Positions 1-9,300 of a stretch of DNA of 64,000 nucleotides are shown here, piece by piece (the stretch's first letter is position 1; each line of letters begins with the position of its first letter). This stretch comes from Candidula unifasciata (taxonomy: Eukaryota > Mollusca > Gastropoda > Stylommatophora > Geomitridae): contig CAJHNH020000713.1 in assembly GCA_905116865.2 (NCBI GenBank), positions 165,001 through 229,000 on the forward strand. Direction: 5' to 3'. A program made the position numbers and the translations under genes. The notes below the pieces were generated by a model, which was given only the letters and a program-made list of their open reading frames with translations, did no database searches and was not told the DNA's origin.

Positions 1-192
1 ATGGAAAGATCATCTGAAGGAAAAGAAAGCAGAGAAAGACAACGTGAGATGATTTTTGACAGCCTTTTGTAATAGCATGGAATGGTGTCAACACACGAAC
101 TACCCATGTTGTTTAAGATCGCAGATTGTGGAGTAGCATGATCGCACACGCCAGGGGCCATTGCACTTCATGATGATGATGTCTGTCTCTTT
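1..192 (+). pseudogene. LINE 3' end, same family as the 10.7-13.9 kb element
   Basis: This is a decayed copy of the last ~185 bases of the LINE that ends at 13925. The aligned landmarks are ctggaaagatc, agacaacg.gag, ttgacag.ctt, gcatggaatgg, cacacgaact, gatcgcagatt and gcatgatcgc.cacgcca. Both copies end in a short GAT repeat tail (here tgatgatgatg near 169-180). The reading frame is broken by stops and small indels, so it encodes nothing. The window edge cuts it on the left, so its true 5' extent is unknown. Confidence 0.8.
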
Positions 193-700
193 GCAGGCAT
201 CATAATTGCTTTCGCAATACTCAGTTTTCAAAGGAAACATTCGATTTCTATTTCTATCATTGCAGGAAAAAAAAGGGGGTGGGGCGAGGGGGGGGGGGGT
301 TTGGAAAGAAATAGGAACAAGAAAGAAATGGATTGCAGACCGATTAATAGCTGAGAGTTTGAGAATATCATGGACATATACAAAACTGAAGGGAAAGTAG
401 ATTAGAAAGCTTAACAATATAACAAACACAAACGAAAAGTGAACTTTGTGACCACAGAGCCTTTATCAGCAAATTCATCAGTCAAATAAAACTGCACGAA
501 TACACAAAATCACTTAACATTTCCCGAAGGCAGCCCCGTTGATGTCTATCCAGTGGAGGAGAGTTTGAGAAGAAACATGTCAGAAACATGTGTTGGCAAC
601 ACTGGTCATGCAATCTCAAGCACAAATTGCGGAAGACACTTTTGGCTTATGACACAGCCCATCGCTATGGGGTGCAACATAACTGTCTCCCTACAACAAT

Positions 701-922
701 TAGTTGCGTATCCTCTACAGGACGTTGCAGAACCAACCCAAGCATTTTTTGGCTGTTGTGCTTTCCCTAGGCAGATTTATGTCCAGTAGTTTACCAATGC
801 TTTTTGGACAGTCGGCTTCTCGATACCACTGTCGAAACCAACGCAAGGGCCGCAGCTAGGATCAAACCCGGCACCCCAGCATTACAAAGCGCGTTCGTAA
901 CGTCTAAGCCACAGATGCCGAC
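701..922 (-). mobile_element. SINE-C copy (tRNA-derived SINE)
   Basis: One of four long copies of the same ~230-bp repeat in the window (others at 15136, 20312 and 37612). On the minus strand it begins with a tRNA-like head containing gtcggcatctgtggctta and a B-box-like ccgggtttgatcct, continues through a shared body (cgacagtggtatc, ggacgtaaa, tggttctgcaacgtcc) and ends ggatacgcaactaa. No convincing target-site duplication is visible at this copy. Confidence 0.8.
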
Positions 923-1004
923 TTTCCACGACAGCACACTGGAAACTATTGTATGGAAAGATTTTAAAAAAAATGTGCCCACGTTAAAAAACAAAATGTC
1001 GGCA

Positions 1005-1345
1005 TGTGTCGGCTGGGTGGAGATCAGCGTATTTGGAGGTCCCGCGTTCAAACCTCGGTAAAGGCTGGGACTTTTTTTTCACGTGGACTTCAAGTAATTT
1101 TCCTTGGTCTCTGGGTTGTAAGATCGGACGCCCGTGTGTTTATACAAAATTACTTGGCAGTTGGAAATCGTACAGAGCAGAATAACGGCGCAGCCTGGGA
1201 AAAATTTGAAGTTAAAAATCTACCCAAAGTGTTTTTAGGATCCTCTCCGGACTTAGGCTTGAGTTAGAAGTAGAACGGAGCACTTATGGGTCATACCATT
1301 GTCCCATGATGTTGGTTTGTTATTTAAACCTAAACCTCATGTCTT
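1005..1345 (+). mobile_element. SINE-B copy, degraded
   Basis: Shares its body with the better copies at 3905 and 17242: B-box-like cgcgttcaaacctcggtaa, then cacgtggactt, ggtctctgggt, gatcggacgcccgtgtgt, ttaaaaatctac, gagttagaagtagaacgg and gcacttatgggt. The tRNA-like head is partly lost and the 3' end is eroded around 1345. Confidence 0.75.
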
Positions 1346-2105
1346 TACAAGTGTACTGTATGTTGATCTATGTAGTGTCTTATTTTAGCATGTGTAACAT
1401 GTGCTACTGAACAAAGTACACCCCCCTCCCGCCCCAATTTTAAAAAAATTTAAAAACTGAGGAGGAAGAAAAAAAAAGGGGGGGGGGTGCTTTGTGGTGA
1501 AGTGATAAAACCGTTAGCCTCTCACTCCGAAGAATGTGGGTTCGTTTCACGGTTGCGTCGTTCGGTTCACGAGTGTACTTTTTGCGGAGATTGCTGGGAT
1601 CGTCGCAGGAGCTACATAGTTCGCACTTTGTGCGACATTCTTGGCCTGCGGGTAGTCGTTATGCGCGAACAGACCGAGCTTTTGGAGATAAAAACCCGGA
1701 GCAACGAAGTTCATCCTTTCCACTTAACTTTTACAATTTTGAGAGTAGAAAAAAAATGGCTATAGTTCGTTCAACATCTCATGAACACACTTGAAAGCTA
1801 TTTTCTCGAAAAATGCCGGTTAATTCTCAAAGATTTTTGCATGCGGCTGTAGAATATCCATGACGCAAAAACAGTCATATTCTTTAGTCCGTAGATGCTC
1901 AGGATGCTGAATACCAGCCAATTCCTGGATCTCTTCAAACCATTGTAAATAAGTATGGTGAACTTTTAGATTTTACTGTAAAAATCTGAAATTCCGGTTA
2001 TATGTTTTATTTGAGGCGTGTCTTTATAATACATTGAGAGGTGAAAGAAATGCATTTGTTATCATTTACGTTCAAATGAGTAAGGTTAGCTTAGTCAAGA
2101 AAGAC
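1346..2105. other. Mostly unassigned; one tRNA-like SINE head candidate
   Basis: At 1491-1560 a tRNA-like segment can be read: A-box-like gtggtgaagtgataaaacc and B-box-like gggttcgtttcac follow a poly-G run at 1479-1487. It matches no other copy closely, so it may be a lone SINE head. The rest holds poly-A runs and short open frames with no recognisable domain. No gene is supported. Confidence 0.35.
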
Positions 2106-2108
2106 ATC

Positions 2109-2375
2109 ACAGCACTCGTGGTATTACCATATGCGCTCTGTTCCTATCTTCAACAGCCAGCGCAGAGTTCCAGTACCAATATTACCGGACGCAGTCTGAT
2201 TTAATGTCCATCTTGCCATTCCTTTGAGTATAGTGTGCTGCTCAGACACTCTGGCCACACCTATGTTTATCATTCTCTCCAGGTCATGATAATATATTTT
2301 CTTTTCTGACTTCATTACTTGTTCCCAAAGGGCCTTGACATGTATCAACTCACCAACCCAGTGGTGCAGATCCAA
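2109..2375 (-). pseudogene. RNase-H-type LINE, 3' end of ORF
   Basis: The minus strand encodes the tail of a LINE polyprotein that recurs at 19155, 31095, 48405 and 54190. Recognisable blocks are WVGELIHVKALWEQ, DLERMINIGV, TLNQTASGNIGTGTLR and LKIGTER, followed by codons for a Cys-Cys-Asp-Val end. The better copy at 54190 shows that this tail lies just downstream of an RNase H domain. It is truncated on its 5' side near 2380. It ends close to the sequence for GCTGTGATGTC, the 3' end shared by the family. Confidence 0.7.
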
Positions 2376-2399
2376 CCAATCTGACCGCCTTGTTCAATT

Positions 2400-3324
2400 G
2401 TAAACACGTCCCCCTCCTGTCTTGATTAGACACCACGGTGTATCTTAACTAGACATCAAATTGTATTATGGTTGACACATTTGGATATGGGGATGCATTT
2501 TATGCAACTGTAAATATACCTAACGGGCTGATGATATTCAACAACTCATCGAAAAATGGTTTTAATCATTCCAAATCTGACGATCCAAAAAGGTTGATAA
2601 TTGTTACTGGCTGAACAAATTATAATCCATCTTGGTGCCAGTACTTGTCTTCCCTACGGAGCACATGTTCATCATACTTGTTCCAGAAATTATTGTCTTT
2701 TTTTTTTTCTACAGGACATTTTTTAATTGTGATTTCAATGCTTATTTCAGTTTCGGAGAGTAACAAGTTGATTTGTCTCTAACATATTTAAGATCTCACT
2801 TCTAATGATATCTACATCAAAATCGTCAACTTTCCTTTTCCTTCCTTGCTTGACATGAGTGTACTTTGTATCATATCTAATCCAATGGTTAAATGATGCT
2901 CTATCCAGAATAAGGACCAATCGTGTTGGTTTCTCTGGGTCATAAATATCACAATATAAATGACCCATCTTAAATTCCCTGAGGAAGTGCTGGTACAGCA
3001 CTTTCTCTGTCCTTTATTTGCGAGTGGAGCACTGGCTTCTCAAACAGCGCAAAGTTATCCTGTACTTTTTCTAAGGCATACAGCATTCCCCCATATCCCT
3101 CCTATCTTTTAAACTTCACACTCTAGCCCTCTTCTGCACGTGTGCGCGTGTGTGCGCGCACCCGTGCGTGTGTTTTGTCTTCCTTTATTTCTATACCCCT
3201 GTAGGTTTCAGTAAAAAGATAGTCTATAGAGCTTTTTATCATACGCTCTATATGCGATTAGCTTGTAATAGAACCTTATTTATTTGTAACACTTTTACTG
3301 ACGCTGTCGGTTATCTACATACAG
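2400..3324. other. Unassigned, probably intron
   Basis: No repeat family or coding region recognised. The minus-strand frame at 2747-3001 (84 codons) has no domain I can name and lies in AT-rich sequence. The right end behaves as an intron 3' end: a branch-point-like tactgac at 3296-3302 and the acceptor at 3321-3324 for the exon at 3325. A short alternating (gtgcgc)n stretch lies at 3137-3175. Confidence 0.4.
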
Positions 3325-3467
3325 GGATGAACACAAAGAAGTGAAAACCTGGTGGTTCGACGAGCACGGTCAGAAGCATGTCAAGGTGACGCAGAGCGTG
3401 GAAAAAGTGCCAATCACCACGTGCGTGGTGGCAAACTATTGCAACATCACGTGGTACGAGGACGTGG
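3325..3467 (+). CDS. Isolated internal coding exon of an unidentified, probably extracellular protein
   Basis: This 143-base segment is the only convincing host exon. It is preceded by tactgac (branch point, 23 bases before the acceptor) and catacag, and is followed by the near-consensus donor g|gtgagt at 3468. Only one frame is open across it: one base, 47 codons from gat at 3326, then one base, so the upstream intron is phase 2 and the downstream intron phase 1. The peptide begins DEHKEVKTWWFDEHGQ and ends CNITWYEDV. It has two cysteines (residues 33 and 39) and an N-glycosylation sequon (N40-I-T), which suggests a secreted or ectodomain segment. Its base composition is visibly richer in G and C than its surroundings, and third positions favour G and C. 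I do not recognise the family. No neighbouring exon is visible in the window, so the introns must be long. Transcript evidence would settle it. Confidence 0.6.
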
Positions 3468-3623
3468 GTGAGTGTGCGTGTTTCACATGTTAAGTCAACT
3501 TCACATTATTTTTTTTTTAATATGAAACGATAAGACCCAAGGGCAAGCCCGCGCAATTGATGATATGTTCTTCTGTGTCTGTTTGTGGAAAATGTATGTG
3601 AAATACTCGAGCGGCTACACACA

Positions 3624-3830
3624 CTGAGGTTTGAGGTTTGAAGAACAAACCAGCATCATGGCACACGGGTAGTAACCCATAAGTGCTCCGTTTTTCTTCT
3701 AACTTAAGTTTGAGTCCAAAGAAGCTTAACACAGTGCACAGGCTATGTAGCACCGGCGAGGATCCTGAAATACTTTGGGCAAATTTGTAACTCCAAATTG
3801 TTTGCCCGGGCAGCGCCGTAAATCTACACT
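3624..3830 (-). mobile_element. SINE-B copy, 5'-truncated
   Basis: Antisense match to the 3' half of SINE-B: ggtagtaacccataagtgctc, gagtccaaagaagctt, cacagtgcacaggct, gaggatcctgaaatac and cccgggcagcgcc. The tRNA-like head is missing. It lies only ~75 bases from the sense copy at 3905, so the two form an inverted pair. Confidence 0.75.
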
Positions 3831-3904
3831 TTTCGACTAGAAAGCGGACCATTGTCTAGATAAGCAAGAGCACTAACCACGACGAAAATTAAACAAATCT
3901 AAAA

Positions 3905-4312
3905 GGCAAGGGGGCCGCGTGGTCTCGAGGCATGGTGTCCGCCTCGAGTGCTAGATATTCCAGGCTTAATCCCACGATAGGGGCAGGCATCTTTTCACGT
4001 GGACTTGGCCTTCTTGTAATTCCCCCTGATCTCTGGATAGTGAGATCGGACGCCCGTGTGTATTGTTGCGCACCAAAAAAATAAATACCTTGGCAGTAGC
4101 AAATCAAAAAGAGTAGCCGAACGGCGCTGCCCGGGCAACATTTGGAGTTAAAAATCTGCCTAAAGTATTTCAGGATCCTCGCTGCTGCTACAGAACCTGT
4201 GCACTATGCTGAGCTTCTTCGGACTCAGACTTGAGTTAAAAGAAGAACAGAGCACTTATGGGTTACTACCCGTGTGCCATGACGTTGATCCGTTATTCAA
4301 AACCTCAAACCT
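3905..4312 (+). mobile_element. SINE-B, near full-length, with 11-bp target-site duplication
   Basis: The best copy of SINE-B. The tRNA-like head runs from ggggccgcgtggtctcgagg through a B-box-like ggcttaatcccacg. The body contains cacgtggacttggcc, gatcggacgcccgtgtg, cccgggcaac, ggatcctcgctgctg and gagcacttatggg, ending acctcaaacct. The flanks carry a perfect direct repeat CAAATCTAAAA at 3894-3904 and 4313-4323, the mark of target-primed insertion. An RNA polymerase III promoter is inferred from the head. Confidence 0.85.
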
Positions 4313-4323
4313 CAAATCTAAAA

Positions 4324-4736
4324 AACAACTTAAAAATATATTTTAAAAAAAAACGATCATTTCCATCAGCATTAAAAATTCAACGGCACACACAGAAATA
4401 ATTAATCTTGCCATGGTCGTCAGAGCTGGAAAACATTTGCCCTCCAGTGTTAAGTATTAATTTTTCATGATGTTCATCGAGATGAAAGAGTTTTTTGCTT
4501 TGGTGCTGAGAAGCGGGGTATGAGCTTAAACATGGCCCCCAGATCTTGACACCCACCCCCTCCCCCCAGTTGTCCTAACATTCTCGTATTTTAGCAGCGG
4601 GGAATATTAATCACATTTCAACTGACAACGTTTAAAATGGTTTCAGCGGAAATGGTTGTGCTCCCACTTCACCCATTTTCCGTCTTTATGGATCTTTTTA
4701 TGGTCCGATTAAAGTTTCAGGCTCTATGGATTCGAG
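4324..4736. other. No gene; one dispersed short repeat
   Basis: The segment 4630-4685 (tttaaaatggtttcagcgg, tgctcccacttc, ccattttcc) resembles 6087-6145 (gtttaaaatgttttcagcgg, tactcccacttcc, cattctctcc), so an unnamed dispersed repeat is present. Nothing else is recognised. Confidence 0.45.
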
Positions 4737-4933
4737 CAGTGGTTCTCAAACTTCATAATGCCACAACCCTTTAATACAGTTCCTCATGTTTTAGTGACCC
4801 CCAACCCTACAAACTTTTTCGTTGTTACTTCATAACTTCAGTGAATATGTGTTTTCCGAGGGTCTTAGGCGACGCCAGTGAAATAGTCACGGGTCCCTTA
4901 GAGCGGTCGCGACTCACAGGTTGAGAACCGCTG
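4737..4933. mobile_element. SPIN-like hAT MITE
   Basis: A 197-bp element with imperfect terminal inverted repeats: left CAGTGGTTCTCAAAC, right end GGTTGAGAACCGCTG. The interior (ccctttaatacagttcctcatg, gtgacccccaacc, tgttacttcataac, gtgttttccgagggtcttaggcgac, ggtcgcgactcacagg taken as separate blocks) strongly recalls non-autonomous SPIN elements of the hAT superfamily. The 8-base flanks gattcgag and gcttaaag agree at five positions, consistent with an old 8-bp duplication. There is no coding capacity. The family assignment comes from memory of the consensus and needs a search. Confidence 0.7.
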
Positions 4934-5270
4934 GCTTAAAGATTAGTGCATGCGTTTAAAATTTTTATGACTCCCGAATACTAGGGTTAGATTCCCGAGG
5001 TGAATTTAAAAAAAATGTTTTTTGTAACAATGCTGTTGTTGTTTCAGGGTGTGAACAGAACACTGACTAAAACTAGACACCCCTCCTCCTCCCCCCCCCC
5101 CTCCCTCGCACATAATATTGGACTTTCCCAGGAAATAATTACGATGTTTCAGAGTTCTCGAGATAGGGTGAAACAAAAGAAAAGAACCCGGGCGTTTGAC
5201 AGATTGTAGCCTCATCATAGAATTTCCAGGGAAAACAGTAGGTACACAGTAGCCAAACTTTATTGTGGAG
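4934..5270. other. Unassigned, low-complexity parts
   Basis: Contains a poly-C run near 5091-5102 and a tRNA B-box-like gggttagattcccgag at 4984-4999, which may be a SINE scrap. The open frames on both strands here are short and feature-free. Confidence 0.3.
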
Positions 5271-5274
5271 ATGG

Positions 5275-5525
5275 CAACAGGAAATTACACAAGCGATAAA
5301 CACCCGGTGACACAAAGTGCCACCATGCGAATGAGGATCACCTGTGGAGAAGTTCCGGAAATCCCGTTCAGTTGCTAGTCTACATTTAAGGCCCGGATTT
5401 TTTTTAGCCCCCCCCCCCCCCCCCCCCCCCCCCACTCCCCCCCCCCGGCAAAAGCCATTGTGGGGCTTCAAAATAACTAAAAATTGCATCCCGCTTGGGG
5501 ACGACCCTATTATAATGGCAACAGG
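5275..5525 (-). mobile_element. Repeat H copy containing a poly-C expansion
   Basis: Antisense member of a repeat also found at 42440, 42822 and 58625. Shared blocks include cacaagcgataaacacccg, gtgacacaaagtgccacca, gaatgaggatcacc, ggcaaaagccattgtgggg, cttcaaaataactaaaaat and tgcatcccgcttgggg. A C-rich run (5409-5447) interrupts it. It has no coding capacity; a SINE or other non-autonomous element is likely. Confidence 0.7.
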
Positions 5526-5754
5526 TACTTTTCAGCATTTCTACACCAACCTCGGGATTCGAGATTTGGTGACGAATTCCTAGGGCTTTCTCCGGAAGGT
5601 CCTATAGTATAAGGGGATTAGTGTTAGTTTCCTCTGCTTCTTCTTTTTCTTCTTCTTTATTTTGCCCCAAATAGATTATCTGTATCTACAATATCGTATC
5701 TAGTATGAACTTCACTGTATTATGTAATTGATTTGCCGACCCCTTAAGTTTGGC

Positions 5755-6045
5755 TTAACCCTGTGCTTCTCTTGGCATAAACCGATATTTCTTTTAGCAT
5801 GAAACGGTGTTTCTCTTGACATGAACCTGTGCTTCTCTTAGCATGAACCGGTGCTTCTCTTAGCATGGACCGGTGCTTCTCTTAGCATGAACCGGTGCTT
5901 CTCTTAGCATGAACCGGTGCTTCTCTTAGCATGAACCGGTGCTTCTCTTAGCATGAACCGATGTTTCTCTTGGCATGGACCGGTGTTTCTCTTGGCATGG
6001 ACCGGTGTTTCTCTTGGCATGGACCGGTGTTTCTCTTGGCATGAC
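5755..6045 (+). repeat. 22-bp minisatellite
   Basis: About 13 tandem copies of a 22-base unit, cggtgcttctcttagcatgaac, with graded variants (cgatgtttctcttggcatgg at the right end). The central copies at 5850-5955 are almost identical, while the edge copies diverge, as expected when unequal exchange homogenises the middle. The open frame at 5953-6237 is a by-product. Confidence 0.9.
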
Positions 6046-7300
6046 CTTATGCAGTGGAATGCGAACTGGGGACATTTTGGGTATTTTGGTTTAAAATGTT
6101 TTCAGCGGCGATGGATGTACTCCCACTTCCCTCATTCTCTCCACTTTCTGTTCAAGATTGGGATCATGTGTGACTCGGCCATTTACACATATTTTTGGGA
6201 GTTCAGAAAGGCCTCAAGAGGCATAATCTTCGTTTAAGTGTGTGGTTATACACATACATGAAAAAACAATTGGAGGGGGGGGGGGGGTGGGAGGGGGGCA
6301 AATCTGAAATGTATTTTTTTTTTCAGAAAACGTTTATGTGTATTTTTTTTTTTTAGAGGTAACCCTTTGTCCCCTTACAAATTCTGAAGAAGTCATAAGC
6401 TTCTCCACAACCCCACCTCCCTTTTTCCACGTCCCCACCCACCCACACGAAATGTTTAAGGAGCTCGGGGAGCCTAAGCTCCTAGTTTCGGGTGCCTAAG
6501 CTTGAGGCATATGTCCGTATGCTTTTGACATTAAGAAATTACGCTTTTTTTTTTTTTGTCGTTTTCTAATGCTGTTACTTTTTGTGTGTGTGGGTTTCTG
6601 ATGCTGCTAGTGGCAATAGAAAGATCAAGGGCGTAATGAAATTTTTACTGGAAAAGAGATAGTGTTCAAATAAAAGCCACGTAACAAAAACAGTGAATAA
6701 ACAGAAAAAAAAATTTTTTGAACACACACACACACGCACGCGCGCGCCCGCACGCACACAAATGCACATACACACAAGTAGTATGATAACGACATAATCT
6801 CCTGATTTTACCGAGATTTTTTGCTGTTCAGGCTATACTAATAACCCGCCACATTGAAAATAGAAGAAAATACTCCCTCCCATCCCCCGCCGAAGGGAAC
6901 CCGCCTCATGGAAGACAATAAAAGATAATACTCCAACCCACCTGAGGATTTTCCCGGGCGCCTAGGGAGTACCTCCGAGCGGGTGAAAGTTCCCTCCAGA
7001 TAGAGGAAAAAACCATGCCGAGGGTTGCACTTGGTAATCCGGGTGTGTTGGGTTCAAGCCCTTTGACATGTATGAGGGTTCTTTAAATGTATTGTTGGTT
7101 TTTTATTTTTTTATTTCATTGGTCGGTAAATTTTTTCGATGTATATAGTGCTATTTTTTTAAGGTAGGCTAATATTTTTAGTTTAATTATTGATCGGGTG
7201 TGTGTGTGTGGGGGGGGGGGGGGGGAGGGGGGTAAATAGATATTTCTTTCGAGCATGACAGATTTTTGCTCGCTGACAATGCGGCAAGTGACTCACCTGC
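6046..7300. other. No gene; homopolymers, CA/CG-rich microsatellite
   Basis: Holds poly-G at 6275-6297, T runs at 6315-6355 and 6545-6558, a (CA/CG)n stretch at 6722-6776 and poly-G at 7211-7233. A tRNA-like patch (gttgcacttggtaatcc, gggttcaagccc at 7024-7063) could be a SINE head. No coding region is supported. Confidence 0.4.
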
Positions 7301-8480
7301 ATGTGGGCAGGAAGCCCTTATGTTTGATGTGTATATAGCCCTGTCAGAGGCGGCGCTGTCAGGTAGCACATGGGGCTGGGTAGTTTTAGGGGTTATATAA
7401 TAAGGAGAAAAACGGTACTATTTAGGTACTGTGAGTGTGTTAGATTTCCACCGCTCAGAGAGTGTATAGGCTGGAGTAAAAAGGAAGACTGTCGTTTCAT
7501 ATTGTTAGATGCCGGCCACTCAGGAAAGGTTTGAGTTGTAGGTCACAGAGACAGCACTGCCAGGTAGCGGATAGGGCTAGAGCCGTTTTAGGGGTTATAT
7601 AAATAAATAAATAAAAAAAATACACTTTCTGTTACTCGATTAATTCATATAAATAAATATAACGGTAATGTTTGGCGTCGCTTAGGGTGTTAGATGCCGT
7701 CCGCTCAGGAAGGGTAAAAAAGAGTAAAAAGGAATAAAGTAAAAAGTGTAGTAGTAAAAATGTAGTAAAAAGGAGGACTATCGTGTCATATTAATAGAAG
7801 GCGGCCTTTCAATGAGGGTTTAGGTTGTAGGTAAGATGCGGCTGATGCGGCTGGGGCAGTTCTAGGGATTATATAAAAAAATAAAATAACGGTAATGTTT
7901 GGTTTGGTTGAGGAAGGGTTTAAATTGAAGTAAAAAGGAGAATTTATTGCAAAAGGGAAGCTGTTGTTTCATTGTATCAAAAGCCGGCCGCTCAGGGATG
8001 GTTTAAGCTGTAGCTGAGAAGGAGAACTATGGCAGAAGGGCGGGTTTTTAGTCATAGTGTTAGATGTTGGTAGTTTGGGGAGGGTTTGAGTTTTAGTAAA
8101 AATAAAAACTACCAAAAAAAAAAAAAAAAAAAAAAAAAAAACGGCAGCTGTTGTGACATACTATTGGATGTCGGCCGTTCATAGATAGTTAAAGCTCTAG
8201 GCAAAATTAAAATTACACAAAATAGCAAAATGGCGACTGTTGTGTCATAGTGTCGGATGCTGGCCGTAAAGATAGGGTTGAGCTGTAGTAAGAATGAGAA
8301 CTGTCGTCTCATATTGTTAGATGTCGCCACTCATGGGGGGTTTAAGTTTTAGGTCAGAGGCAGCGATACCAAGCGACTAGTTGGGCTGAGGATCTTTTGG
8401 GGGTTATATTAGAAAAAAAAAAAACGGTAACGTTTGGTTTCTATGAGGGTGTTAGATGCCGGCTGACATTAAGGACTTCA
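7300..8480 (+). repeat. Degenerate modular tandem repeat
   Basis: Two or three modules alternate and recur. Module 1 is gttagatgccggccgctcagg followed by a gttta/gttga-gtag motif (near 7438, 7505, 7689, 8040, 8164, 8245, 8313, 8450). Module 2 is tcagaggcagcgctgccaggt...ggttatataa (near 7340, 7545, 7830, 8360). Module 3 is aaaaaacggtaatgtttgg (7655, 7890, 8420). Spacing is irregular at about 70-180 bases. Poly-A/T runs (8114-8139) are interspersed. It is non-coding. Confidence 0.75.
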
Positions 8481-8654
8481 TAACAAAATTAAGCTTTTAA
8501 AAGTCACAGTTGTCAAATGACAATTAGGCTCATTTTCAAAACTGTAAAAAAAATTAAGTAATAAATCTGTAAACGTCGTCAAAGTATGACAGACACCTGG
8601 AATTGTTGTCAAGAAAAGTTCAGGAACGATTTTGTGATTTTTAAAATACAGAAT

Positions 8655-9300
8655 TATAAGACTATAGAAATCATCTGAGAAGAATAATCCTCAAAAGACA
8701 GAAATCATCTGCGAAGACGAATCCTCAAAAGACATAAATCATATAAGAAGACGAATCCTCAGAAGAGAGAAATCATCTGAGAAGACGAATCCTTAAAAGA
8801 CTAAATCATATGAGAAGACGAATCCTTAAAAGACTAAATCATATGAGAAGACGAATCCTCAAAAGACAGAAATAATCTGAGAAGACGTATCCTCAGAAGA
8901 CAGAAATCATATGAGAAGACGAATCCTCAAAAGACAGAAATAATCTGAGAAGACGTATCCTCAGAAGACAGAAATCATATGAGAAGACGAATCTTTAGAA
9001 GAAATAAATCATATGAGAAGACGAATCCTTAGAAGACATAAATCATATGAGAAGACAAATCCTCAGAAGACAGAAATCATAAGAGAAGACGAATCCTTAG
9101 AAGAAATAAATCATATGAGAAGACGAATCCTTAGAAGACATAAATCATATGAGAAGACAAATCCTCAGAAGACAGAAATATCTGAGAAGACAAGTCCTGA
9201 GAAGACGAATCCCCAGAAGACAAAAATCATCTTAGAATACAAATCCTTAGAAGACAGAAAACATATGAGAAGACAAGTCCTCAAAAGACAGAAATCATAG
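8655..9300 (+). repeat. 34-bp satellite array
   Basis: About 18 copies of agaagacgaatcctcagaag followed by acagaaatcatatg, a 34-base unit with a few length variants. A weaker, irregular stretch of the same kind of motif (cataaatcacagaag) continues to about 9830. The frame at 9013-9300 (MRRRILRRHKSYEK repeated) is a translation of the satellite. Confidence 0.9.

Noticed and set aside
2747..3001. Host coding exon on the minus strand (84 codons)
   Set aside because: No recognised domain, AT-rich composition and no convincing splice sites.
8655..9300. CRISPR-like array
   Set aside because: The 34-bp units are contiguous with no unique spacers, there are no cas genes, and the context is eukaryotic. 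The same holds for the arrays at 17880, 33960 and 36700.
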